A stretch of DNA of 64,000 nt, taken from positions 682,001 through 746,000 of the forward strand of contig CAWIZO010000010.1 in NCBI GenBank assembly GCA_963840665.1, written 5' to 3'. The notes beneath the pieces are model-generated. The model worked only from the letters and a program-made list of their open reading frames with translations, ran no database searches and was not told the origin of the DNA. A program made the position numbers and the translations under genes. Within the stretch, counting starts at the first letter, position 1. Each line of letters opens with the position of its first letter. This DNA is from DATFTE01 sp963840665. GTDB lineage: Bacteria > Acidobacteriota > Terriglobia > Terriglobales > Acidobacteriaceae. This document shows, piece after piece, positions 18,931 to 27,387 of the stretch.

Positions 18931-19896
18931 TTAATCATGGTTCCGCTTTTTCAGGTGGCGGCACAGGAAATCGACCTCGTCGGTCACGCTACGTTCGAAA
19001 TTCTCTCCCAGGTACGGGTCGAAATGCTCGAGCGGGTAACGGCACACCTCGGCGCGGTCCCCCATGATGCGCGCGACCGCTTCCGCCGCTTCGGGAGGCA
19101 CGACTGAATCATTCTCGCAGATTTGAATCAGCGCTGGGCATCGCACCTGCTGGGCACTGCGCACTGGCCGATAGAAACCGGCAAGGACTGCGATGCGGGC
19201 CGCGACCTCCCAGCAAAAGTCCTTGGGAGCGATCGCGCCGAAGCCCTCAACGGCGCCGTTCGATGTGATCACAGCGAGGCTACCCGGAGGCCCAGCTGCC
19301 TTTATGCAGTGAGTGGCGCCGAACAGGGCCATCAGCAGGTCAAATGTCCCGTGGGCGGTGAGCCTCAGGATCTGACGGAGCCCTGCGTATCTCCAAATCT
19401 GGAGGACGGAGGCGCGCCCGTCCATCATCGGGCATTGCGCCACGATCGCCGCGATGCGTGAATCTTGGGCAGCAGTGGTCAGCACGTGACCTCCCGAAAA
19501 CGACGTACCCCACAGCGCAATGCGCGCTCCGTCGATCCCAGGAAGCGACCGTGCAAACGCGATGGCGCTCGCGTAGTCCTCAAGTTGGTGGCGCACGGAG
19601 ATCAGTTGGCGCGGTTCTCCATCGCTGGCGCCAAAATGCCGATAGTCAAACAACAATACTGCGAAGTCCGCGACAACGAAGCGCTCCGCATATGCTGGCA
19701 GGCGCGCATCGCGCGTGCCAGCGAAACCATGGGCCATCACAACGCAGGGCACGCTGTTGCTGGTATCCGTCCTCACCGCTGCCGGCATATACAACCAGGC
19801 GCGGCACGTAACACCACCGCTCTCGAAACTGACGTCCGATCGCTCGGCTACGCGACTAACTCTGTCTTCCGACTGATGAGCAAAACCTGCCTCCAC
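18931..19896 (-). CDS. alpha/beta hydrolase
   Basis: 321 residues with the alpha/beta-hydrolase fold signature: oxyanion strip VVMAHGFAGTRD, nucleophile elbow WGTSFSGG (S132), acid in ENDSVVPPEAAE and His in LEHFDPY. It resembles the DUF1100/dienelactone-hydrolase-like esterase branch; the substrate is unknown. The start is GTG at 19894-19896, preceded by AAGGAG 5 nt upstream; no in-frame ATG fits better. It is the last gene of the four-gene minus-strand operon, 28 bp after the molybdoenzyme gene. Confidence 0.88.
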   Translation of the reverse strand: MEAGFAHQSEDRVSRVAERSDVSFESGGVTCRAWLYMPAAVRTDTSNSVPCVVMAHGFAGTRDARLPAYAERFVVADFAVLLFDYRHFGASDGEPRQLISVRHQLEDYASAIAFARSLPGIDGARIALWGTSFSGGHVLTTAAQDSRIAAIVAQCPMMDGRASVLQIWRYAGLRQILRLTAHGTFDLLMALFGATHCIKAAGPPGSLAVITSNGAVEGFGAIAPKDFCWEVAARIAVLAGFYRPVRSAQQVRCPALIQICENDSVVPPEAAEAVARIMGDRAEVCRYPLEHFDPYLGENFERSVTDEVDFLCRHLKKRNHD

Positions 19897-19924
19897 ATCT
19901 ACTCCTTTGTCATCCTGCCCTCGA

Positions 19925-21091
19925 TTAATTCACGGTCACTTCAACCTTGAACACACCGGTCCACTCGTAGCCATTCGGATTCCAGAAGATCGAGCCGTCG
20001 AGCGGCTGGCTGCGGCCAAGGGCGTCGATAGCCCGCGCCCAAATTTCATAAACGCCGGGCTTGAGATTCGCCTGGGTTGTCCACCGATACCAGGCATAAG
20101 GACTGTCGGGCACCTCGAACTTCGCCGGCTGCCAGCTTTGGCCACGGTCGAAGGACACCAACACCGACTCTATTCGCGCCGAGCCATCGTTGTAGGCGAC
20201 GCCGCTAACGGCGACGGCGCCCGCCTTCAGTTTGGCACCCGATTCCGGCTGGAGGATGTAGCTCATCAGGCGAATGTCCCAGGTCGGTCTGCTGTTCTCC
20301 ATCGTGAATCTGAACTTCTCTCCCGGCTTGAGCAGCGACAGCGGAACGCGATACTCGGTCGCATGGTAGAAGTTCGTAGACTCCGCCGTCTCGAACCGCA
20401 GCCGGCGCAGCCATTTTACTTGCATGGTGCCGAATAATCCCGGTGTTACCAGACGCACCGGCCCACCGTGTATGCCGGGCAGAGGCTCGCCGTTAAGCTT
20501 CAAGGCAAAAATACTTCTCTCCAGGACGGGTTCCACCGGTATGCTGTGCTCGAAATCCGGCTTCTCAAGTCCCATGGGCAAGTCGTGGCCCTCGGCAGTC
20601 ACGTACTTGACCTGAGGATCGACACTGGCTTTGTACTTCTCAAGGATTGCCTTCAGCGGGACGCCGGCGAAGCGTACATTGCCCACTCCGCCCTGATTCC
20701 ACGGTGTGCCCGGAATGCCTCGGTATTGCGACCGGCCGTTGCCCGAACACTGAAGGATCATCTCGTACTCAACCTGGTCCATCCCAAGCAACTCTTCGCC
20801 GCGAATGACGACTCGAGAGGGTCTGATCAGTCCGACCAGTTCGGTCTCCCAGCCTTCTAATGGCAGGGGCTCGATCGTCATACCCTCAGGCAAGTCCTGG
20901 ATATTGCGGACGAACAGGTACTTTTTGTCGGTGGTGCGTTGTTCGGCGAGTAGACCGACCGGGGTTGACAGCACATGAGGGACTGACGACATAACCTCTA
21001 GCCGCCTGTCTTTTCCTTTGATCCATGGCGCTACTTCCGCGCTGCGCGGTCCAGTGGACTTGCTTGGCAGAATCTGTGGTTGTGCTGACAT
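19925..21091 (-). CDS. sulfite-oxidase-family molybdopterin oxidoreductase
   Basis: 388 residues. The oxidoreductase molybdopterin-binding domain (about 65-260) contains the Mo-ligating cysteine C115 in LQCSGNGRSQ, plus HGGPVRLVTPGLFG and KWLRRL typical of SUOX/YedY-like enzymes. The Mo-co dimerisation (Ig-like) domain follows (about 275-385; SVLVSFDRGQSW, YEIWARAIDALGRSQP). No signal peptide or Tat motif and no cytochrome b5 domain is seen, so it may be cytoplasmic or need a partner for electron transfer. A strong Shine-Dalgarno (AGGAGAG) precedes the ATG. Operon with the ADC-like and amidohydrolase-like genes. A degraded second copy lies at 18747. Confidence 0.92.
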   Translation of the reverse strand: MSAQPQILPSKSTGPRSAEVAPWIKGKDRRLEVMSSVPHVLSTPVGLLAEQRTTDKKYLFVRNIQDLPEGMTIEPLPLEGWETELVGLIRPSRVVIRGEELLGMDQVEYEMILQCSGNGRSQYRGIPGTPWNQGGVGNVRFAGVPLKAILEKYKASVDPQVKYVTAEGHDLPMGLEKPDFEHSIPVEPVLERSIFALKLNGEPLPGIHGGPVRLVTPGLFGTMQVKWLRRLRFETAESTNFYHATEYRVPLSLLKPGEKFRFTMENSRPTWDIRLMSYILQPESGAKLKAGAVAVSGVAYNDGSARIESVLVSFDRGQSWQPAKFEVPDSPYAWYRWTTQANLKPGVYEIWARAIDALGRSQPLDGSIFWNPNGYEWTGVFKVEVTVN

Positions 21092-21253
21092 ACATCTCTC
21101 CTTGCGGGTTTTGGCGGACAGAATTACGCTCGCGTGCCGTGACTAAGCCCCGCGCCGGGAGGGCTGATGGTTCTACGCCACTCCCGACTTCGCTTGCGCC
21201 GTGGCGACCTTGCAGCCACTGTGAGCTGCGGACTTATTGGGTTCTGAACCGCC

Positions 21254-22147
21254 TCAGAGATCCTCGATAAAATCCATCTTGGCATTCATGTCGCCGTAGA
21301 AGACCATCGCGTCGAGGATCTGGTTCACTGGCAGCCTGTACAACGGATCATCGTCCGACGGGCGGAACTCCAGGGTTGCGTCACCAGCCCAAAGTTCGCC
21401 TTTCTCTAGCGACCAAGTCATGCCGGTTAATTGCGATAACGCCCACTTGTCCTTAAAACCAGGCGTGTAGGGTATGAAGCGTGTGCAGATCGTCTTGTAC
21501 GGCAACCCCTGCGGCTTGCCAGTGGGCTCGGGCAACGGGAGCGTCAAGCTGTAGGGGAACGGGAAAGTCGGCTTCCGGTTTGCTGGCAGCGGCGTCGAGA
21601 CCATCTTGCCCGTTTTCCGGAACGTGTAGGAAGCGACTCGGTTTCCGCTTCCTAGTGGGCGCTGATGAGAGCGCTCGAGGTAACCGGTTCCCATTTCGCC
21701 GTGCCAATCAACCCCGATGTCAGCAAGTTTCTTTGGGTAGCCTCCGGCTTCACGGCCCGAGGTCATAGCAGAGTCAGTGTCCACCCAGATCTGTGCCACA
21801 TAGAGGTAGATCTGCCCCTTATAAAGGCACGGAATCGTCTGAATGGCTTCCTTATAGGGCGGAAGCGTGCCTGCGCGATAGTTTGCGAAGACCACTTTCA
21901 CTGCCGTCTGGGTCGGCGCCATCGGAATGTGGATGAGTTCGCACTGAGCGGGCAGCCACTCGGCGGCCGACTCCGCATCGGTCATGTAGTCGATCAGGAT
22001 CGCGTCTATGTCGAGCCAGTCCCAGCCTTCCGGGCCGAATGCGGGGTAAGTCGGCGCGTAGGAAGGCATGGAAGGCCCGAAGTTCTCCTTGGTCAATTTG
22101 CCTCTGAGCCCTGCCGCGATGGGCGTAACCACTTCTGCTGTAGCCAT
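21254..22147 (-). CDS. acetoacetate decarboxylase (ADC) family protein
   Basis: 297 residues. The ADC signature GREAGGYPKKLADI contains the adjacent lysines K139-K140, where the family places its Schiff-base lysine. The family is broad: besides acetoacetate decarboxylation it includes aldolase- and dehydratase-like ADC-fold enzymes, so the substrate is open. The ATG at 22147 follows AAGGAG. It lies 51 bp downstream of the amidohydrolase-like gene and 162 bp upstream of the molybdoenzyme gene; these are probably one transcription unit for catabolism of a small organic acid (inferred). Confidence 0.88.
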   Translation of the reverse strand: MATAEVVTPIAAGLRGKLTKENFGPSMPSYAPTYPAFGPEGWDWLDIDAILIDYMTDAESAAEWLPAQCELIHIPMAPTQTAVKVVFANYRAGTLPPYKEAIQTIPCLYKGQIYLYVAQIWVDTDSAMTSGREAGGYPKKLADIGVDWHGEMGTGYLERSHQRPLGSGNRVASYTFRKTGKMVSTPLPANRKPTFPFPYSLTLPLPEPTGKPQGLPYKTICTRFIPYTPGFKDKWALSQLTGMTWSLEKGELWAGDATLEFRPSDDDPLYRLPVNQILDAMVFYGDMNAKMDFIEDL

Positions 22148-22198
22148 CTGGATCTCCTTGTCTTCTAAATGTTTTGATCGGTCATAGCCGAAACGCGC

Positions 22199-23149
22199 TT
22201 ACGCCGCGCTACGAACTGGCAACTTCTCCGCTCCCACTTTTTGAGTCTTGAGCAACCGGGCTGCGTTCGAGTAGAGGTACTTCTCCATCGTCTCGTCGCT
22301 GACATGGAATTGCTCTTGAAGCTTCAAAGTGTCCTCAACCATCACCTTCATGTTGGCGAACGGGAAGGCGCTGCCGAAGACAAGCTGATCAGGGATGCGC
22401 TCCAGGTTCATCGCATAAAGAAACCCGTTAGGCCAGAACATATAAACGTCGGCGGAGAGGTGGAGCTGGGGCCACTTGGCGCAAAGGCCCAGCACTTCCT
22501 GAACATAGGGATAACCCCCATGGGCGAGGACCACCTGCACCTTAGGGAACGACGTCAGCAGCCGGTCAAGGGCTTGAGGATTGTTGAACGAGATGTCGGA
22601 CCCGGCGAAGAGTCCCGTCTGGATCAACAGGAAAGCTCCCGTGTCATTGAGCACCTCCAGGATCGGCCAAAAGGACGGGTTGTCGGTGAACGTTCCCATC
22701 TTTCCTAGCCCGACCGTCTGGTAGCCCGGTTCAAGGTTGGCACCAGCCATACCCAGCTTCTTGATCGCCCTCTCAAGCTCCTGAGCCGTCTTATCCTGAT
22801 CCTGATCGAGGTTCAGCTGGGAGAGTCCGAAGAGTCTACCCTTGTATTTATTCTGCAGACTGGCCAGCGTGTCGTTGTCCATGCAGAAGTCAGGCAACCC
22901 GCCGACATAACGGCCGTTCACTACCACCGCGTCGATTCCCGCCTCGTCGATTTCTTTCCACCACTGTTCCATCGCAGCGGGCTTGTCTATCCCCATTTCT
23001 ATGGCGGGCGAGCTCGTGTTTGCGCCGCGGTTTTTGACGATCAGGTGGCTCTTCATCAGTACGTTGTTCTTGAGGTCGTACAGGCCTTTGTAGGGTTTGA
23101 GCGGCGGCCGGTTGCGGAAATCGATGATCTTTCGCTTGGGATTACTCAT
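22199..23149 (-). CDS. amidohydrolase-2-like TIM-barrel protein lacking canonical metal ligands
   Basis: 316 residues resembling amidohydrolase family 2 (decarboxylase/hydrolase TIM barrels): IIDF.. at the N-terminus, then VVLAHGGYPYVQEV and LVFGSAFPFANMK near the C-terminus. The expected N-terminal HxH is RNR here (DFRNRPP), and the usual Asp in G(S/T)DxP is Ala (GSAFPF), so normal metal binding looks impossible. The start at 23149 is supported by AGGAGAG upstream; an in-frame ATG at 23185 would place that Shine-Dalgarno inside the gene. First gene of the operon with the ADC-like protein, molybdoenzyme and alpha/beta hydrolase. Confidence 0.82.
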   Translation of the reverse strand: MSNPKRKIIDFRNRPPLKPYKGLYDLKNNVLMKSHLIVKNRGANTSSPAIEMGIDKPAAMEQWWKEIDEAGIDAVVVNGRYVGGLPDFCMDNDTLASLQNKYKGRLFGLSQLNLDQDQDKTAQELERAIKKLGMAGANLEPGYQTVGLGKMGTFTDNPSFWPILEVLNDTGAFLLIQTGLFAGSDISFNNPQALDRLLTSFPKVQVVLAHGGYPYVQEVLGLCAKWPQLHLSADVYMFWPNGFLYAMNLERIPDQLVFGSAFPFANMKVMVEDTLKLQEQFHVSDETMEKYLYSNAARLLKTQKVGAEKLPVRSAA

Positions 23150-23474
23150 GATCGCGTCCTCTCCTTCATGTCTTGGATTGCTCATATGCCGGACATCAAA
23201 TGCATGCTTGACGGTTTCGGTAAGTGGGCGGCCAAGACTAAAAATGCGTTTAGCTGTTTCGCGGCAGGACTTCTCCAGCGGAGAATCTGCTGCAGCCCAA
23301 CGTTAGAGACTTACACGGAGGGAATAAGCCCGAGGCTAGACGTGATCTGTTGCGTCGGGAACTGTCAGAAGTGACAGGTAAGCCCAATCGTCCTCGCGCC
23401 GTTGAATTCATGGTGATTTTGAAAAAGCGGAGACGACAGGCATTATTGCCGCAACGTTGAGATCGTTCGTCCTC

Positions 23475-23576
23475 ATAATAAAAAACGCGGGCGAGCGCCC
23501 GCGTAACATGATCTTGCCGAGGTCTGAAGTCCGAAGTCCGAGGTCTGACGTCCGAGCTCTGAGCTCTGACGTCCCC
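23475..23576. repeat. composite repeat: REP palindrome plus heptanucleotide array (left copy)
   Basis: A 9-bp-stem palindrome (ACGCGGGCG-AG-CGCCCGCGT, 23485-23504) preceded by an A-run is followed by eight 7-bp units at 23521-23576 (GGTCTGA, AGTCCGA x2, GGTCTGA, CGTCCGA, GCTCTGA x2, CGTCCCC). A same-orientation copy lies at 24463-24543. Confidence 0.85.
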
Positions 23577-23645
23577 GATGACAGGTGCTAGACTCCCCGC
23601 AGGTTGGTCCACGTCGGAGTTCGCCATTCACGAAAGCGAGTTGCT

Positions 23646-24437
23646 ATGCGCAAAAGCCTTCGCCTCATTGCTGTAGCTCTTTTCGCCTTCTGCACTCTCT
23701 GTCTTCGTGGTTCCGGCAGCGGTCAAAAACCTCGCGCTGTCGATGATTTTGATATCGAAGGCACAGGCTTCTTCCAGTGCGAGTGCACAGCCTACGCGTG
23801 CCCCTGTCAGAAAAATGGCGCGCCGAATCACGGCACCTGTGAAGCCGCCGACTTTATTCACATCACCCGCGGACGTTATGGGAAGGTACTTCTCGACGGG
23901 CTTAATGCTGTCGTGGTCGGTAACTTGGTGGACAAAGACGCGTCTCGACTTTACGGCACTATTTACGAAGACCAGAAAGCCACGCCTGCACAGCGTGACG
24001 CGCTTACCGCAATCCTTGAATTCCTGAACGGCGCGTACGAAACTTCGTCTCTCAAGTCTTCACCAGTCAGGAGCGTGCCAATGGCATTCAATGAATCTCC
24101 CGACAAGACGCGGTACACGCTTGAGATTCCTGGAATTCTTGAGGAACAGGCGCTTCTTCACCGGGACGCTGCCGGCAAACCGCTTTCGAACGTTACCGCG
24201 ATGGACGTTTGGAGCAACACCGAGCACTACGTCGACAATGAGGTCTACAAGTATCACGACCCCAAGGTTCACAAGGAATGGAACCACTCGGGCGGTTACG
24301 CCAACATCAAGTATTTCCACCTGACCAAAGCGATGTATGACAAGAAAGAAATGCTCGGCCAGTTCGGGGATTTCTCCGGCCACTGGACACCGGAACAGCT
24401 GGCGATTATCCACAAACAAGGCCTGCCAGGAAAATAA
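23646..24437 (+). CDS. DUF1326 domain exported protein
   Basis: 263 residues. The N-terminal signal sequence (SLRLIAVALFAFCTLCL) precedes a DUF1326 domain whose hallmark cysteine cluster is visible as CECTAYACPCQ followed by NHGTCEA, then GLNAVVVGNLVD and AILEFLNGAYE. The DUF1326 function is not established; the Cys cluster suggests metal binding. The rest (about 150-263) is less typical and rich in His, Tyr and Asp. Start chosen at 23646, directly before the signal peptide. The gene is bracketed by two direct copies of a composite repeat, which may mark a mobile or recombining unit (inferred). Confidence 0.82.
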   Translation: MRKSLRLIAVALFAFCTLCLRGSGSGQKPRAVDDFDIEGTGFFQCECTAYACPCQKNGAPNHGTCEAADFIHITRGRYGKVLLDGLNAVVVGNLVDKDASRLYGTIYEDQKATPAQRDALTAILEFLNGAYETSSLKSSPVRSVPMAFNESPDKTRYTLEIPGILEEQALLHRDAAGKPLSNVTAMDVWSNTEHYVDNEVYKYHDPKVHKEWNHSGGYANIKYFHLTKAMYDKKEMLGQFGDFSGHWTPEQLAIIHKQGLPGK

Positions 24438-24462
24438 AATTGAGCGACAACTGAGATGTTGA

Positions 24463-24543
24463 CGAATAAAAAACGCGGGCGAGGGCCCACGTCAGGTGAT
24501 TTTGCCGACGTCCGAAGTCCGAAGTCTGACGTCCGACGTCCGC
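24463..24543. repeat. composite repeat: REP palindrome plus heptanucleotide array (right copy)
   Basis: Palindrome ACGCGGGC-N4-GCCCACGT (24473-24492), then TTTTGCCGA and five 7-bp units (CGTCCGA, AGTCCGA, AGTCTGA, CGTCCGA, CGTCCGC) at 24509-24543. The array ends one base before the stop codon of the convergent ABC ATPase gene. Confidence 0.85.
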
Positions 24544-24544
24544 C

Positions 24545-25300
24545 TTACTTCCGCCGTTTCGTGTTCACTTCATCCCGCGCGATGACGCCGTCTTTGATGT
24601 GGATCACGCGCTGCGCGTACTCGGCGATGTCGTGCTCGTGGGTGACGAGGACGATTGTATTTCCCCCCGCATGCAGGCGATCGAAAAGCGCCATAATCTC
24701 ATTGCCAGTCTGCGAGTCGAGGTTGCCGGTGGGTTCGTCCGCCAGAATGATCGAAGGACGGTTCACGAGCGCGCGCGCGATCGCGACTCTTTGACGCTGT
24801 CCGCCCGAGAGTTCGTTCGGTTTGTGCATCATGCGCGATTCCATGCCCACAGAAGTCAGCGCTGCTTTCGCTCGCTCGCTGCGTTCATCCGCGGGCACGC
24901 CGGCATAAATCAGCGGCAATTCCACGTTGTGCAACGCCGTGGCCCGGGCAAGCAGGTTGAAGGTCTGGAAGACGAATCCAATTTCTTTATTGCGAATGCG
25001 CGCAAGCTCATCGTCATCAAGCTCGCTGACCAGTTGCGCATTAAGCCAGTACTGGCCCTTGGTCGGAGTGTCGAGGCAGCCGATCAGGTTCATCAACGTC
25101 GACTTGCCCGATCCCGACGGGCCCATGATGGCCACGTACTCGTTGCGCTGAATGCGCAGGTTGACCCCGCGCAGAGCATGGACCTGCTGCTCTGAGTCCA
25201 TGTCGTAGGTCTTCCACAGATCGACCGTGGAAATCATGCACGACTCGGGAGGAGCCGACACTTCGGGCTGCGTGAAACTGATTACCTCTGCCGTTGCCAT
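24545..25300 (-). CDS. ABC transporter ATP-binding protein (MacB/LolD type)
   Basis: 251 residues. Walker A is GPSGSGKST, the Q-loop lies in FVFQTFNLL, the signature is LSGGQRQR, Walker B is IILADEPTGNLD and the H-loop is VTHEHD. It belongs to the MacB/LolD/FtsE-like group that pairs with FtsX-fold permeases for export or lipoprotein extraction. ATG at 25300 is preceded by AGGAGAAG; the in-frame ATG at 25336 is less likely. It follows the periplasmic adaptor gene on the same strand but is separated by 260 bp of heptamer repeats. No permease gene is seen in the window. Confidence 0.95.
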   Translation of the reverse strand: MATAEVISFTQPEVSAPPESCMISTVDLWKTYDMDSEQQVHALRGVNLRIQRNEYVAIMGPSGSGKSTLMNLIGCLDTPTKGQYWLNAQLVSELDDDELARIRNKEIGFVFQTFNLLARATALHNVELPLIYAGVPADERSERAKAALTSVGMESRMMHKPNELSGGQRQRVAIARALVNRPSIILADEPTGNLDSQTGNEIMALFDRLHAGGNTIVLVTHEHDIAEYAQRVIHIKDGVIARDEVNTKRRK

Positions 25301-25397
25301 CCTCTTCTCCTGCTCTTCTTCCAAACACCGCTCCAAGTTCCAGACGGCTCATTGTTGGACGGCCCACCCGGCCGTTCGTTAGTGGCTCTGAGTTTTT

Positions 25398-25575
25398 AGT
25401 ACCAAGTACCGTGTACCGAGTGAAAACTTAAAGTTTCGAGTACCGACTACCGAGTTAAAACCCAAACCTTCAAGTACGTTCTTGACAGTCGCACCGAACC
25501 GATTTCGCCTTTTCTCGGTACTCGGTACTCGGTACTCGGTACTCGGTACTCGGTACTGGCTACTGGCTACTGTCT
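25398..25575. repeat. heptanucleotide arrays (AGTACCG family), inverted arms, entering a coding end
   Basis: Forward-type units lie at 25398-25425 and 25432-25459 (AGTACCA, AGTACCG, TGTACCG; AGTTTCG, AGTACCG, ACTACCG). A long array in the inverse orientation occupies 25513-25575 (TCTCGGT, ACTCGGT x5, ACTGGCT x2, ACTGTCT). The last units form the stop codon and final Ser-Ser-Gln codons of the adaptor gene. Confidence 0.9.
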
Positions 25576-26942
25576 TCCTCTTCCTTCTTCACCACGGCGT
25601 TATCCACTTTTACGCTAGCGCCAGGCTTCATGGTGCGCAGAACCTTGTAGCTGCCCGTAACGATCTCGTCACCCTCTTTCAATCCGCCCCTTACCTCGAT
25701 GTCCGTGGTCCCGGCGATCCCCGTTTCCACGGGAATGAACTGGGATTTCTTGTCACGAATGACGAACACGCCCTGGACTTCTTTCTTCGATGCCTCGGTC
25801 TGCGGTGTTGCCGCCTGCACCGCGCCTTTATCGTCCTTCGCCGCCTGCAGATCCGCCTGGCTTCTCACCGTTAGCGCCTGGATCGGAATCGTCAGCACAT
25901 TCGCTCGCGTGGCCGTCGTGATCTTCGCGGTCGACGAAAGGCCGGGCCGCAAATCTTGCGGCGGATCCTGCAACGTCACCACTACTTTGAAGTCTTTCGC
26001 TTCCTGGCTCGCCGCGGTCGTTTGCGAGGTCGCCACTCCTGTGGAGCGCACAATCGCGTTGTTGCCGATCTCCGTCACCACGGCTTTGAACACCTTCTTC
26101 GGGATGGCATCAATCGTGACCTCCGCTGGCTGACCGAGCGATACGTTCACAATGTCGGTCTCATCCACCCGAACTTCGGAGGTGATCACCGACATATCCG
26201 CCAGCGTCATTAGCGTGCTTCCCGGAGAATTCTGGATGCCGATCACCACCGTCTCGCCTTCGCGTACCGGCAAATTCGTAATTACACCGTCGAACGGAGC
26301 CTGGTAGCTCGCTTTTTGTAATACGTCCGCAACCCGCGTCAGGTTCGCTTGATTTTGCGAAATCCGTCGGTCCGCGGAATCCTTCTGCGCCTTGGCCTGC
26401 GCCAAGCGAGCCTTGGCTTGCGCGAGTCCAGAGTCGGCGGTTTCCCAGGCGTTCTTGCGGCTATCAAACTCTGACTTCGCAATCAGTTCGTCTTTGTACA
26501 AGCCTTGCGCGCGATCCCAGTCGAGCTTCATGCGCTCCCGGTCGGCCTTTGCGCGGTCGAGATCGGCAGCCGCAGTATTCACCGCCGCTTCCGCTGCCAT
26601 CGCATCAGTTTGCGCGCTCGCTACTGCCGCGCGAGTCGCGTTCACATCGGCCGAAGATTGCACGTTCTCGAGCTGCGCCAGCATCTGTCCCCGCTTAACC
26701 CGGTCGCCTTCTTTCACGTAAAGCTTGGTGATCTTGCCGAAGGCATTGGCTCCGATGTTTACGTAGGTCTTCGGCTTGATTTCCCCGGAGGCGCTGACCA
26801 CGGCGGCTAAGTCCATTTTCGCGGCCTTGCCGGTCTGCACCGTGACCACGCCCTTGTGCACTTCGTAGTTGGCAATCGCCCCACCGATCGCTAATAGAAC
26901 GACCCCGCCCGCCCCGATTGCGACTTTTTTCCAGGTCTTCAT
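25560..26942 (-). CDS. MacA/HlyD-type periplasmic adaptor (membrane fusion protein)
   Basis: 460 residues. N-terminal membrane anchor (VAIGAGGVVLLAIGGAIANY), lipoyl/barrel-sandwich halves (VVSASGEIKPK.., YVKEGDRVKRGQMLAQLE and ASYQAPFDGVITNLPVREGE), between them a long coiled-coil hairpin of Ala, Lys, Asp and Gln (about 95-200), then beta-barrel and membrane-proximal domains. Adaptor proteins link an inner-membrane transporter to an outer-membrane channel for efflux. It is paired with the ATPase at 24545-25300. Its last codons and TAG stop are made of heptanucleotide repeat units, so the C-terminus has probably been altered by the repeat. Confidence 0.93.
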   Translation of the reverse strand: MKTWKKVAIGAGGVVLLAIGGAIANYEVHKGVVTVQTGKAAKMDLAAVVSASGEIKPKTYVNIGANAFGKITKLYVKEGDRVKRGQMLAQLENVQSSADVNATRAAVASAQTDAMAAEAAVNTAAADLDRAKADRERMKLDWDRAQGLYKDELIAKSEFDSRKNAWETADSGLAQAKARLAQAKAQKDSADRRISQNQANLTRVADVLQKASYQAPFDGVITNLPVREGETVVIGIQNSPGSTLMTLADMSVITSEVRVDETDIVNVSLGQPAEVTIDAIPKKVFKAVVTEIGNNAIVRSTGVATSQTTAASQEAKDFKVVVTLQDPPQDLRPGLSSTAKITTATRANVLTIPIQALTVRSQADLQAAKDDKGAVQAATPQTEASKKEVQGVFVIRDKKSQFIPVETGIAGTTDIEVRGGLKEGDEIVTGSYKVLRTMKPGASVKVDNAVVKKEEEDSSQ

Positions 26943-27193
26943 GTCCCAGTCCGGCTAGGGTCTTTTGGAAGCATTTTCCCTAACCCTCAAGCACTCTCCC
27001 TCGGAACCCGTGGCCGAGACGGACTTCAGGCACACCCATTGATACGGCCCCAGCGGCCCAAAAGTTCCCAGGCTAAACTGTTGATTATAGCCTGTCAGCG
27101 AGGATTGCCCTATCGTCAGGAAGTAGCGCTGGCGTCTCGCCGGGCCAACGAAATCCCGATTCCGAACCGTGAAGGGGAGGCCCTCAGACTTTC

Positions 27194-27242
27194 AGTCAAC
27201 AGTCAACAATCACAAATCAACAATAAAGAATCGACGATTCCA
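27194..27242. repeat. heptanucleotide array (AATCAAC family)
   Basis: Seven 7-bp units: AGTCAAC x2, AATCACA, AATCAAC, AATAAAG, AATCGAC, GATTCCA. It lies in the 445-bp intergenic stretch 26943-27387, which otherwise shows no gene. Confidence 0.75.
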
Positions 27243-27387
27243 CTGTCGCCGGGAGCATCTGATGGAGAGGGAATCATGTCCGCCAATGTCCACCAATTTC
27301 TTTAGATCGCGACAGTTAGCCTTGCTTTGGGGTAGGGAAAGACATAAAATGACCCAATCGTACGTGCAGTCTGAGGAGTGCCCCACT

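Noticed and set aside
23250..23627. 125-codon minus-strand ORF through the composite repeat
   Set aside because: Most of it is translation of palindrome and heptamer DNA; no start signal or domain.
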